Origin: Kibdelosporangium banguiense
Lineage (GTDB): Bacteria; Actinomycetota; Actinomycetes; Mycobacteriales; Pseudonocardiaceae
Direction: 5' to 3'
DNA: 64,000 bases
Assembly: GCF_017876405.1 (NCBI RefSeq)
Contig: NZ_JAGINW010000001.1
Span: forward strand, 5,965,203 to 6,029,202
Numbering within the stretch: the first letter of the stretch is position 1; each line of letters opens with the position of its first letter. Both the position numbers and the translations under genes were made by a program. Below, in pieces: positions 16,103 through 24,869 of this stretch. Below the pieces are notes generated by a model. That model saw only the letters and a program-made list of their open reading frames with translations, was not told the DNA's origin and did no database searches.

Positions 16103-17791
16103 ATGTGGTTGCTAGCCACGGCGGGCCACGCCGATCACGGAAAGTCGACACTGGTGCAGCGGCTCACCGGAATGACACCGGTGCGCGGCTCGGCGTGGAC
16201 ACCATTGCCGTCGGGGCGAATGGTGGAACTGGCGGACTTGCCTGCCTCCGCCACATTGGCCGGGATCTGCCCGGTTTCGGCTGTACTCCTTGTGGTTGCC
16301 GCTGACGCGGGCTGGATGTCGCAGTCCAGCGAGCATCTGGCCGCGCTCCATGCGTTGGGAATTCGGGAAGGCCTGCTGGTCATCACCCGCAGCGACCTGG
16401 CCGATCCGTTGCCCGTGTTGCGCCGCGCCCGGGCTGAGCTGGCCGGTACCAGCCTCGCCGACGCCGAACCTGTTGTGGTCAGTGGCCTGACCGGGCAGGG
16501 CATCGCGCAATTACGGTCGGCGCTCGACCGGCTGGCCGACCGGATGCCGTTGCCGGACCCCGACGCCGCGGTGCGGATCTGGGTGGACGACAGTGCCGGG
16601 GCCGTTGTCACGGGCACGCTTGCGGTGGGGAGACTGAATACCGGCGACGAACTGGTGATCGCACCGACCGGACGGCGAGTGCGGATCGAGTCGCTGGAAT
16701 CGCTTGGCAGGCCCAGAGTCCAGGTGGCCGCGGCCAGCCGGGTGGTGATGACAGTAGAGGGGATCAATCCCCGCCGGATGCGCCGCGGCCAGGCTCTGGT
16801 CGCAGTCAACAGCTGGCGGTTCGTATCGGTCGTCGACGTCCGGCTCAAGATGCTGGACAAATCCGGCATGCCGGCACGGGAGCTCGTCCTGCACGTCGGC
16901 TCAGCCGCGATACCAGCGCACGTGCGCCATTTGGGCCCGGCGGTCGCGCGCCTGACCCTGCAGTCGGCTTTGCCGCTGAGAATCGGTGATTCCGGCCTGC
17001 TGCACGATCCGGCGAGGCGTCAGGTGGTCGCAGGCGTGACTGTCCTGGACATTCTGCCGCCCGATCTCAAGCGCAGTGGCGCCGTGGCCGAGCGTGCGAT
17101 CGAACTGTCCAAACGAGACGCCTCCGCCGACGGTCTCGCCGAGCTGCGCAGGCGTGGCATGGTACGGCGAAGTGACCTGACAGCAATGGGGTGCACGGTC
17201 CCGCGGGCGCCGTCGGTGGGGGAGTGGCTGTTTGATCCTGACCGGTTCCAGAAGCTTCGCGCCGCCCTGCTGGACGCGGTCAAAGACTATGTGGCCGGCC
17301 ATCCGGACGATCCGGCGATGCCGAAACCTGTTGCCGCGCAAGTGCTCGACTTGCCGGACCGGCGCCTGGTCGAACCGCTGGCGCGGGCATCACGGGGTTT
17401 GGGGATCCGGATGCTCGGCGGCCGGCTTGTGCTGGGGCCGCGAGACGCGATCGAGCGGCTGTGTGAGGACCTGGCCCTGGAGCCGTTCGCCGCGCCGGAA
17501 CAACCACGGCTCAACGAACTGGGGTTGACGCCGAAGCGCCTGAACGCGGCCGTTGCCAAGGGATTGCTGATCCGGCTGGCCGATGGCGTCTACCTCCGGC
17601 CGGACGCGATCGACCTGGCCAAGGCCGTCCTGGGCGACCTGCCCGACATGTTCACCGTCGCCGAGGTCCGCACCGCGCTGCGTACCAGCAGGCGAGTGGC
17701 GGTGCCGTTGCTGGAACTGCTGGACGCGCGGGGGGTGACCGAACGACTGGACGCAAGTCAGCGACGACTGCGGAAGGGACGGCGGACATGA
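16103..17791 (+). CDS. selB: SelB-like selenocysteine elongation factor with defective G-domain switches
   Basis: 562 residues. G1 is GHADHGKST (8-16) and G4 is TRSD (95-98, usual in actinobacterial SelB). Domains II-III follow (e.g. AGAVVTGTLAVG), then the C-terminal winged helices (FTVAEVRTALRTSRRVAVPLLELLD) that in SelB bind the SECIS mRNA. Switch I, about 20 residues that should follow TGM, is absent, and the DVPGHE motif of switch II is reduced to DLPAS (45-49), losing the catalytic His. Normal SelB delivers Sec-tRNA at UGA codons. The next gene overlaps by 4 bp. It may be a degenerate or re-purposed paralogue. Confidence 0.8.
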   Translation: MWLLATAGHADHGKSTLVQRLTGMTPVRGSAWTPLPSGRMVELADLPASATLAGICPVSAVLLVVAADAGWMSQSSEHLAALHALGIREGLLVITRSDLADPLPVLRRARAELAGTSLADAEPVVVSGLTGQGIAQLRSALDRLADRMPLPDPDAAVRIWVDDSAGAVVTGTLAVGRLNTGDELVIAPTGRRVRIESLESLGRPRVQVAAASRVVMTVEGINPRRMRRGQALVAVNSWRFVSVVDVRLKMLDKSGMPARELVLHVGSAAIPAHVRHLGPAVARLTLQSALPLRIGDSGLLHDPARRQVVAGVTVLDILPPDLKRSGAVAERAIELSKRDASADGLAELRRRGMVRRSDLTAMGCTVPRAPSVGEWLFDPDRFQKLRAALLDAVKDYVAGHPDDPAMPKPVAAQVLDLPDRRLVEPLARASRGLGIRMLGGRLVLGPRDAIERLCEDLALEPFAAPEQPRLNELGLTPKRLNAAVAKGLLIRLADGVYLRPDAIDLAKAVLGDLPDMFTVAEVRTALRTSRRVAVPLLELLDARGVTERLDASQRRLRKGRRT

Positions 17792-18048
17792 AGGTCTACC
17801 CTCGCGACCTGCCGGCGGAGTGGACTGACCTGGCCTGCACCGAACTCGGCGTGCGGCCGGACGAACTGGACATAGCAGAACTACTCGCCCTGGCCCGGTA
17901 TGTGGCCAGGGATGTCGGTGGCGCGGCTGTCGCGCTCACCTTCTACCTGCTCGGAATTGCGGTGGGCCGGGGGATTCCCCAGACCGAAGCCGCCTCGCGA
18001 GTGTCCACTTTGGTGGAACGCTGGCGGGGCGTCGACTGGCGCGATTGA
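17788..18048 (+). CDS. DUF6457-like small protein linked to molybdenum/formate metabolism
   Basis: 86 residues. The pattern W.DLACTELGV, LLALARYVARDVGG and LTFYLLGIAVGRG matches the DUF6457 domain, which elsewhere is found alone or fused to MobA-type molybdenum-cofactor guanylyltransferases near formate dehydrogenases. Coupled to selB by a 4-bp ATGA overlap. The context suggests a role in maturation of a Mo/Se formate dehydrogenase; the biochemical function is unknown. Confidence 0.65.
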   Translation: MKVYPRDLPAEWTDLACTELGVRPDELDIAELLALARYVARDVGGAAVALTFYLLGIAVGRGIPQTEAASRVSTLVERWRGVDWRD

Positions 18049-18105
18049 GCGGCGGATCGAACTCTGGACAAAGGGACATCAAGAGGTCCACTATGAAGTA
18101 CATAC

Positions 18106-18120
18106 GGTATGCAGTATGCG
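18106..18120. promoter_or_regulatory. Regulon operator B, upstream of oxalate operon
   Basis: GGTATGCAGTATGCG, 20 bp before the ATG of the ThDP-enzyme gene and just upstream of its GAGGAG ribosome site. Same consensus as the other five sites. Its place suggests it overlaps the transcription start of the oxc-frc operon. Confidence 0.7.
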
Positions 18121-18140
18121 ACCCGAGGAGCTGACCACAG

Positions 18141-19865
18141 ATGGCACAAACGGCCCAGGCGGTGCCCGAGAACGCAGCATCCAATGGTGCCGCCGAGCCC
18201 GAGATGATCTCTGGTGGTCACCTCGTGGCCAAGGCACTCAAGGCCGAGGGCGTTGATGTGATCTTCACGCTCTGCGGCGGCCACATCATCGATATCTACG
18301 ACGGCTGTGTCGACGAGGGCATCGAAGTGGTCGACGTACGGCACGAGCAGGTGGCGGCGCACGCCGCGGACGGATACGCGCGGATCACCGGCAAGCCCGG
18401 ATGCGCGGTCGTCACCGCGGGCCCAGGCACGACGGACGCGGTCACCGGCGTGGCCAACGCCCTGCGTGCGGAGAGCCCGATGCTGCTGATCGGCGGTCAG
18501 GGGGCGCTGAGCCAGCACAAGATGGGCTCACTGCAGGACCTGCCGCACGTCGACATGATGGCCCCGATCACCAAGTTCGCCGCTGGTGTGCCGCACACCG
18601 AGCGGATCGCCGACCTGGTGTCGATGGCGTTCCGCGAGAGCCTCGCCGGCGCGCCCGGCCCGTCGTTCCTGGAGATCCCGCGCGACATCCTGGACGCGAA
18701 GGTGCCGTTGGCCAAGGCCCGCATCCCTGAGGCGGGCCGTTACCGCGCGTCGACCAAGTCCGTCGGCGACCCGGCCGACATCGAGCGCCTGGCCGACCTG
18801 ATCGTGCACTCCGAGAAGCCCTGTGTACTGCTGGGCAGCCAGGTCTGGACCACGCGGGGCAGCGACGACGCGATCGAATTCGTTCGTACGCTGAACATCC
18901 CGGCGTTCATGAACGGCTCAGGCCGTGGCACGCTGCCGCCTGGCGACCCGCACCACCTGCAACTGGCACGCCGTTACGCGTTCCAGAACTCGGACCTGAT
19001 CATCATCGTCGGCACCCCGTTCGACTTCCGGATGGGTTACGGCAAGCGGCTTTCGCCCTCGGCCACCGTGGTCCAGATCGACCTGGACTACCGCACGGTC
19101 GGCAAGAACCGCGACATCGACCTCGGCATCGTCGGCGACGCCGGTGCTGTGCTCGCCGCGGTCACCCAGGCCGCGTCCGGCCGCACCAGCACCGGCGCCG
19201 CCAACCGCAAGTCGTGGCTGGAGGAGCTGCGGGGCGTCGAGGACGCCGCCTTCCAGAAGCGCCTGCCGCGCCAGCTGTCGGACGCCAGCCCGATCGACCC
19301 GTACCGGCTGGTGCACGAGATCAACGAGTTCCTCACCGAGGACTCCATCTACATCGGCGACGGCGGCGACATCGTCACCTTCTCCGGCCAGGTCGTGCAG
19401 CCCAAGGCGCCCGGCCACTGGATGGACCCGGGTCCACTGGGGACACTGGGGGTCGGCGTTCCCTTTGTCCTCGCGGCGAAGTACGCCCGCCCGGACAAGG
19501 AGGTCGTCGCCCTGTTCGGTGACGGCGCCTTCTCGCTGACCGGCTGGGACTTCGAGACCCTGGTCCGGTACAACCTGCCGTTCGTGGGCATCGTGGGCAA
19601 CAACTCCTCGATGAACCAGATCCGCTACGGCCAGATCGCCAAGTACGGCGAGGACCGTGGCCGCGTCGGCAACACGCTCGGCGACGTCCACTACGACCAG
19701 TTCGCCAAGATGCTCGGCGGTTACGGCGAGGAAGTACGTGATCCCAAGGACATCGGGCCCGCACTGCGCCGCGCCCGCGAGTCCGGCCTGCCATCGCTGA
19801 TCAACGTCTGGGTCGACCCGGACGTCTACGCGCCCGGCACGATGAACCAGACCATGTACAAGTAG
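18141..19865 (+). CDS. oxc: ThDP-dependent enzyme, probable oxalyl-CoA decarboxylase
   Basis: 574 residues with the three-domain layout of the acetolactate synthase/oxalyl-CoA decarboxylase family. The ThDP-activating Glu is in VRHEQVAAHAADGYAR; the ThDP-Mg motif starts GDGAFSLTGWDFETLVRYNLP and ends GNN. The segment GWDFETLVRYNLP resembles the corresponding part of oxalyl-CoA decarboxylase. It would convert oxalyl-CoA to formyl-CoA and CO2. Assignment to oxalate rests mainly on the adjacent Frc gene, 13 bp downstream, and on the antiporters nearby; by sequence alone acetolactate-synthase-like or 2-hydroxyacyl-CoA-lyase-like activity stays possible. ATG 18141 follows GAGGAG at 10 nt. Confidence 0.75.
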   Translation: MAQTAQAVPENAASNGAAEPEMISGGHLVAKALKAEGVDVIFTLCGGHIIDIYDGCVDEGIEVVDVRHEQVAAHAADGYARITGKPGCAVVTAGPGTTDAVTGVANALRAESPMLLIGGQGALSQHKMGSLQDLPHVDMMAPITKFAAGVPHTERIADLVSMAFRESLAGAPGPSFLEIPRDILDAKVPLAKARIPEAGRYRASTKSVGDPADIERLADLIVHSEKPCVLLGSQVWTTRGSDDAIEFVRTLNIPAFMNGSGRGTLPPGDPHHLQLARRYAFQNSDLIIIVGTPFDFRMGYGKRLSPSATVVQIDLDYRTVGKNRDIDLGIVGDAGAVLAAVTQAASGRTSTGAANRKSWLEELRGVEDAAFQKRLPRQLSDASPIDPYRLVHEINEFLTEDSIYIGDGGDIVTFSGQVVQPKAPGHWMDPGPLGTLGVGVPFVLAAKYARPDKEVVALFGDGAFSLTGWDFETLVRYNLPFVGIVGNNSSMNQIRYGQIAKYGEDRGRVGNTLGDVHYDQFAKMLGGYGEEVRDPKDIGPALRRARESGLPSLINVWVDPDVYAPGTMNQTMYK

Positions 19866-19878
19866 GGAGGGCTCCGAT

Positions 19879-21108
19879 ATGGGCAAGGCACTCGACGGTG
19901 TGCGCGTTCTGGACTTCACCCACGTCCAGTCCGGGCCCTCCGCCACGCAGATCCTGGCTTGGCTGGGAGCCGATGTGGTCAAAGTGGAGGCACCGACCGG
20001 TGACATCACCCGCAAGCAGCTGCGGGACCTGCCGGATGTGGACAGTCTCTATTTCACGATGCTCAACTGCAACAAGCGCAGCATCACCCTGAACATGAAG
20101 AGCGACCGGGGAAAGCAGCTGTTCACCGAGATGATCGGCAAGTTCGACGTCATGGTGGAGAACTTCGGCCCCGGCGCGGTCGACCGGATGGGTTTTCCCT
20201 GGGAGAAGCTGCAGGAGCTCAACCCCAGACTCATCTACGCCTCGATCAAGGGTTTCGGCGACGGCCCGTACACGCACTACAAGGCGTACGAGGTCGTGGC
20301 CCAGGCCATGGGCGGCTCGATGAGCACCACCGGCTTCGAAGACGGGCCGCCGCTGGCCACCGGCGCGCAGATCGGCGACTCCGGTACCGGAATGCACGCC
20401 GTGGCAGGCATTCTCGCCGCGCTGTACCAGCGTGAGCAGACCGGCCGCGGCCAACGCGTGACTGTCGCGATGCAGCACGCGGTGCTCAACCTGGCCCGCG
20501 TCAAGCTCCGCGATCAGCAGCGGCTGACTCACGGCCCGCTCAAGGAGTACCCGAACAAGGAGTTCGGCGACGCGGTGCCACGCTCGGGCAACGCATCCGG
20601 TGGCGGCCAGCCCGGCTGGGCAGTCCGTTGTGCGCCAGGCGGTCCGAACGACTACGTCTACGTGATCGTCCAGCCGGTGGGCTGGGAGCCGATCACGAAG
20701 CTGATCGGCCGGGAGGACCTGACCGAGGACCCCGAGTGGGCCACCCCGGAGGCCCGGCTGAACAAACTGGACAAGATGTTCCAGCTGATCGAGGAATGGT
20801 CGATCAACCACAGCAAGTACGACGTGCTGGCGATGCTGAACAAGCACAACATCCCCTGCGGCCCGATCCTGTCCACCAAGGAGATCATCGAGGACGAGTC
20901 GTTGCGCGCCAACGACATGGTCGTCGACGTTCCGCACCCGCAGCGCGGCGAGTTCACCACGGTCGGCATGCCGATCAAGCTGTCGGACTCCATCGCGGAG
21001 GTCGAGCGCTCCCCGCTGCTCGGCGAGCACAACCGGGATATCTACGTCCAGGAACTGGGCGTCGGCGAAGAGGAGCTCGACGAGCTCGCCGCGAACGGAG
21101 TGATCTAG
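19879..21108 (+). CDS. frc: Formyl-CoA:oxalate CoA-transferase
   Basis: 409-residue class III CoA-transferase. It follows the Frc/YfdW pattern closely: LDFTHVQSGPSATQ, VDSLYFTMLNCNKRSITL, VMVENFGPGAVDRMGF, GDSGTGMHAVAGILAAL, then the Gly-rich GGGQPGW loop characteristic of formyl-CoA transferase. The catalytic Asp of the family lies in the GDSGTG region. It moves CoA from formyl-CoA (or another donor) to oxalate, starting oxalate breakdown in the cytoplasm. The ribosome site GGGAGGG precedes ATG 19879. Second gene of the operon, 4 bp before the acyl-CoA synthetase gene. Confidence 0.9.
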   Translation: MGKALDGVRVLDFTHVQSGPSATQILAWLGADVVKVEAPTGDITRKQLRDLPDVDSLYFTMLNCNKRSITLNMKSDRGKQLFTEMIGKFDVMVENFGPGAVDRMGFPWEKLQELNPRLIYASIKGFGDGPYTHYKAYEVVAQAMGGSMSTTGFEDGPPLATGAQIGDSGTGMHAVAGILAALYQREQTGRGQRVTVAMQHAVLNLARVKLRDQQRLTHGPLKEYPNKEFGDAVPRSGNASGGGQPGWAVRCAPGGPNDYVYVIVQPVGWEPITKLIGREDLTEDPEWATPEARLNKLDKMFQLIEEWSINHSKYDVLAMLNKHNIPCGPILSTKEIIEDESLRANDMVVDVPHPQRGEFTTVGMPIKLSDSIAEVERSPLLGEHNRDIYVQELGVGEEELDELAANGVI

Positions 21109-21112
21109 ACCT

Positions 21113-23245
21113 ATGAGCTACGATGCCGAGACTGTCCGGGAGATCCTGGACAAGGTTCGTGCTGAGGGCCGTGAGGCGCTGACCGCGCCGGAAGGCAAGC
21201 GGGTATGCGACGCCTACGGCATTCCGACACCCGGTGAAGGACTCGCGGCCACCGCCGAGGAGGCGGTGAACCTGGCCGAGAAGATCGGCTTCCCGGTCGT
21301 GATGAAGATCGTGTCCCCGGACATCCTGCACAAGACCGAGGCCGGGGGTGTGCTCGTCGGACTGTCCGATTCGGACAGGGTCGCCACCGGCTTCGACACG
21401 ATCATCGCCAACGCCAAGCAGTACAAGGCCGGCGCGCGGATCGACGGCGTGCAGGTGCAGCAGATGGTCGGCGGTGGCCAGGAGGTCATCATCGGCGCGA
21501 CCACCGACCCGACCTTCGGCAAGGTCGTCGCGTTCGGGCTCGGTGGCGTGCTGGTCGAGGTCCTCAAGGACGTCACCTTCCGGCTGGCCCCGGTCGACCA
21601 GGCCGAAGCGGTGTCCATGCTGGACGGGATCGCGGCGGCCGAGGTGCTCAAGGGCGCCCGCGGTGCCGACCCGGTGGACGCCGACACGCTGGCCGACGTC
21701 ATCCGGCGAGTGTCCGAACTGGTCACCGACTTCCCGGAGATCGCCGAGTTCGACCTCAACCCGGTGTTCGCGTCCAAGGATGGCGCGATCGCCGCGGACG
21801 TGCGGATCATCCTGCAGGCCGGTCCGGTGGCCGAGCGCAGGCAGATCCCGCAGGAGGAGATCCTGCGGGTGATGACCCGGCTGATGAACCCGAAGGCCGT
21901 CGCCGTGGTCGGTGCGTCCGACCAGGACGGCAAAATCGGCAACTCGGTGATGAAGAATCTGATCAACGGCGGCTACCAGGGCGAGATCTACCCGATCAAC
22001 CCCAAGGCCGACGAGATCCTCGGCAAGAAGGCGTATCCGTCGGTCACCGCCATTCCTGGCGATGTGGACGTCGCGGTGTTCGCCATCCCGGCCAAGTTCG
22101 TGCCGGGCGCGCTGGAGGAGTGCGGCGACAAGGCGATCCCGGCCGCCGTGCTGATCCCGTCCGGCTTCGCCGAGACCGGCAACCACGAGCTGCAGGACCA
22201 GATCGTCGAGATCGCCCAGCGGCGCGGCATCCGGATGCTCGGCCCGAACATCTACGGCTACTACTACACGCCGCAGAATCTCTGTGCGACGTTCTGCACA
22301 CCCTATGACGTGAAGGGTGGCGTCGCGCTGACGTCGCAGAGTGGTGGCATCGGCATGGCCATCCTCGGCTTCGCCCGGTCCACCAAGATGGGCGTGTCGG
22401 CGATCGTCGGGCTGGGCAACAAGTCCGATGTGGACGAAGACGACCTGATCACGTACTTCGCCCAGGACGACAACACCAATGTCGTCGCGATGCACCTTGA
22501 GGACCTCAAGGACGGCCGCGCGTTCGTCAAGGCCGCCAAGGAGATGACCAAGAAGAAGCCGGTCATCGTGCTCAAGGCGGGCCGCACTGCGATGGGCGCA
22601 CGGGCGGCCAGCTCGCACACCGGTGCGCTCGCCGGTGACGACAAGGTCTACGACGATATCCTCAAGCAGGCCGGTGTGATCCGGGCGCCCGGTCTCAACG
22701 AGATGCTCGAGTACGCCCGCGGTGTGCCGCTTTTGCCCGCACCGCAAGGCGAAAACGTCGTCATCATCACGGGTGCGGGCGGTTCGGGTGTGCTATTGTC
22801 GGACGCCGTCGTCGCGGAGGGACTGTCCTTGATGGACATCCCGCCGGATCTCGACGAAGCGTTCCGCAGGTTCATCCCGCCGTTCGGTGCCGCGGGCAAC
22901 CCGATCGACATCACCGGTGGTGAACCGCCGTCCACCTACGAGGCCACCATCCGGCTGGGCCTGGAAGACCCCCGCATCCACGCGCTGATCCTCGGCTACT
23001 GGCACACCATCGTCACACCCCCTATGGTGTTCGCCGAACTGACCGCGCGAGTTGTGCAGGAGGCCAGGGCCAAGGGCATCGACAAGCCGGTGGTGGCATC
23101 CCTGGCCGGTGACGTCGAGGTGGAACAGGCTTGCGAATACCTTTACGACAGGCGCATTGTGGCGTACCCGTACACCACTGAGCGTCCAGTGGCTGTGCTA
23201 GGTGCGAAGTACCGGTGGGCCCGGGCAGCTGGACTGCTCGGCTGA
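21113..23245 (+). CDS. Fused NDP-forming acyl-CoA synthetase (beta-alpha)
   Basis: 710-residue ADP-forming acyl-CoA synthetase with the ATP-grasp (beta) part first (about 1-235) and the CoA-binding and ligase (alpha) parts after (about 250-710). Both phospho-His motifs are visible: SPDILHKTEAGGV in beta and SSHTGALAG in alpha. The CoA-binding segment begins NPKAVAVVGAS. Such enzymes couple acyl-CoA and NDP/ATP. In this operon it could activate oxalate or recover ATP from formyl-CoA; the substrate is inferred. Ends before a GC-rich hairpin. Confidence 0.85.
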   Translation: MSYDAETVREILDKVRAEGREALTAPEGKRVCDAYGIPTPGEGLAATAEEAVNLAEKIGFPVVMKIVSPDILHKTEAGGVLVGLSDSDRVATGFDTIIANAKQYKAGARIDGVQVQQMVGGGQEVIIGATTDPTFGKVVAFGLGGVLVEVLKDVTFRLAPVDQAEAVSMLDGIAAAEVLKGARGADPVDADTLADVIRRVSELVTDFPEIAEFDLNPVFASKDGAIAADVRIILQAGPVAERRQIPQEEILRVMTRLMNPKAVAVVGASDQDGKIGNSVMKNLINGGYQGEIYPINPKADEILGKKAYPSVTAIPGDVDVAVFAIPAKFVPGALEECGDKAIPAAVLIPSGFAETGNHELQDQIVEIAQRRGIRMLGPNIYGYYYTPQNLCATFCTPYDVKGGVALTSQSGGIGMAILGFARSTKMGVSAIVGLGNKSDVDEDDLITYFAQDDNTNVVAMHLEDLKDGRAFVKAAKEMTKKKPVIVLKAGRTAMGARAASSHTGALAGDDKVYDDILKQAGVIRAPGLNEMLEYARGVPLLPAPQGENVVIITGAGGSGVLLSDAVVAEGLSLMDIPPDLDEAFRRFIPPFGAAGNPIDITGGEPPSTYEATIRLGLEDPRIHALILGYWHTIVTPPMVFAELTARVVQEARAKGIDKPVVASLAGDVEVEQACEYLYDRRIVAYPYTTERPVAVLGAKYRWARAAGLLG

Positions 23246-23264
23246 CAACCGCGAGACCCCTCGT

Positions 23265-23292
23265 GGCGGGTGCCGCGCTCACGGTGCCCGCC
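23265..23292 (+). other. Intergenic hairpin, possible partial terminator or mRNA stabiliser
   Basis: An 11-bp stem with two G-U pairs (GGCGGGTGCCG with CGGTGCCCGCC, 6-base loop) lies 20 bp after the synthetase stop and 87 bp before the Nramp-like gene. No U-tract follows. It could reduce read-through into the transporter genes. Confidence 0.45.
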
Positions 23293-23378
23293 ATGAGGTC
23301 GAAAGGAAAAGGGAAAACACAGGGGGTTGTCCGACCGGGACGTTACATCGGAAATTCCTCAAAGGAGAGGGGTCGGAG

Positions 23379-24869
23379 ATGGATACCTCGAAAACCCCGG
23401 CAGCCGGGCCGAAATTAGTCGCCGGCGAGGAGAGAGTGTGGCGAGCCGGTCGGCTCGATCCCATGCCCATCCGAACCCTGCCCGAGGCACCACCGTCGAT
23501 CCACCTGCTTGGACCCACGGTTTTCCTGGTCGCCCTCGGTGTCGGGATGGGCGAGTCGTACATGTGGCCGAGGCTGGTGCTGGTCTTCGGCCCGGAGATC
23601 AGGTGGCTGTTCCTGATCGGTGTGACGTTGCAGGCCGTGGTGATGCTCGAGATGGCCCGCTACGCGATGGCCACCGGCGAGAGCATCTTCACCGGTGCGG
23701 CCCGTGTGTTCAAACCGATCATGTGGTTCTTCTTCGTCACCGCCATATTGGTCTACATCTGGCCAGGCCACCTCTCCGCGGGCGCCGCGGCGTTCGAGGA
23801 GATAACAGGCATACCGTGGGTCGTGACAGCCTGCGTTGCCTTGATCCTGGTGGGCATTCTGTTCAGCCTCGCCAGGGTCATCTACAACCTGCTGGAGAAC
23901 GTGCTCGCGCTGCTGATCGGCCTGCTGGTCGTCGGCACCGCGGTGATCGCCTCGATGGTCGGCAGCTGGGACGATCTGGCCTCCACCCTCGGCGGCATGT
24001 TCGCCTTCGGTTACATGCCATCAGGTGCGTTGACGGATGCCTGGTTCCCCATCCTCGTGGGATCGATCGCGTTCGCCGGCCCATCGGGTATGCAGCAGAT
24101 GTGGTACACGCTGCACCTGCGGGACAGCGGCGCCGGCATGGGCTCGCACATTCCGAAGCTGCGCGGCCTGCGCCACGCGGGTGAGGAAGAGGAGATGCCC
24201 AACCGCGGGTTCATGTTCGACACCGAGAACCCCGACGAGATGCGCAAGTGGAAAGGGTGGCGGCGCTGGGTCACCTTCGATGCCCTGCTTCTGTTCTGGG
24301 GCATCACGATGCTTGTCACCATCTCGTTCACGGTGCTGGCCCAGTCCGCGGCCCGGGCCAACCCGGACGTCAAGACACTGATCGAGTCCGGTGACCGTTC
24401 CGCCGCGTTGTCTGCCATGTCCGACGCGTTCGCCTCGGCAGGCGGCTCGGTGCTCGGTGGCCTGTTCTTCGGATTCATCGCGCTGATCGGGTTGAACGCG
24501 ACGTTGGGGCTCTTCGACTCGTTCTCGCGCGGTCAGGCCGACATGACGTACTTCTTCGTTAAGGGCGCCAAGCGGTTCAAGATGTCGCACCTGTACGCCG
24601 GGTTCCTGTGGGGCGTGATCACGTTCGGCATCCTGATCCTGCTGTTCGGCCCTGCCGACGGCCCGGAGTCGGTGCTGGACATCCTGGCGTTCCTGTCCAC
24701 GTTCGCCATGGGCGCCTACTGCGTCGTGTTGTTGCTGGTGAACAACAAGATGCTGCCCAAGCCGATCCGTCCGAAGTGGTGGACCAACGCGATCATCGGC
24801 TTCGGCGCGGTGTTCTACCTGGGCATGCTGTTCTTCAGCCTGCTGCGCTTCGGGGTGGTCGTGGGCTGA
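23379..24869 (+). CDS. Nramp-related membrane transporter lacking canonical metal motifs
   Basis: 496 residues with about eleven membrane helices in the LeuT/Nramp arrangement (LLGPTVFLVALGVGMGESYMWP; WFPILVGSIAFAGPSGMQQMW). The Nramp hallmarks, DPGN in helix 1 and MPH in helix 6, are replaced by VGMGES and GPSGMQQM, so transport of Mn/Fe is doubtful. A hydrophilic loop of about 60 residues with GEEEEMPNRGFMFDTENPDE lies between helices. ATG 23379 follows GGAGAGGGGTCGGAG. It is in the oxalate operon and overlaps the next gene by one base. The substrate may be a carboxylate or a metal linked to oxalate; this is speculation. Confidence 0.75.
   Translation: MDTSKTPAAGPKLVAGEERVWRAGRLDPMPIRTLPEAPPSIHLLGPTVFLVALGVGMGESYMWPRLVLVFGPEIRWLFLIGVTLQAVVMLEMARYAMATGESIFTGAARVFKPIMWFFFVTAILVYIWPGHLSAGAAAFEEITGIPWVVTACVALILVGILFSLARVIYNLLENVLALLIGLLVVGTAVIASMVGSWDDLASTLGGMFAFGYMPSGALTDAWFPILVGSIAFAGPSGMQQMWYTLHLRDSGAGMGSHIPKLRGLRHAGEEEEMPNRGFMFDTENPDEMRKWKGWRRWVTFDALLLFWGITMLVTISFTVLAQSAARANPDVKTLIESGDRSAALSAMSDAFASAGGSVLGGLFFGFIALIGLNATLGLFDSFSRGQADMTYFFVKGAKRFKMSHLYAGFLWGVITFGILILLFGPADGPESVLDILAFLSTFAMGAYCVVLLLVNNKMLPKPIRPKWWTNAIIGFGAVFYLGMLFFSLLRFGVVVG

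Noticed and set aside
16040..18140. tRNA-Sec or SECIS element next to selB
   Set aside because: No tRNA-like structure was seen and no UGA-containing enzyme gene is in the window.
18141..19865. Acetolactate synthase (branched-chain amino acid synthesis)
   Set aside because: The fold is shared, but no small subunit or ilv gene is nearby, while Frc and antiporters are adjacent.
20975..22747. 590-codon minus-strand frame opposite the acyl-CoA synthetase
   Set aside because: Low-complexity His/Asp/Arg/Leu content typical of antisense frames; the + strand protein is unambiguous.
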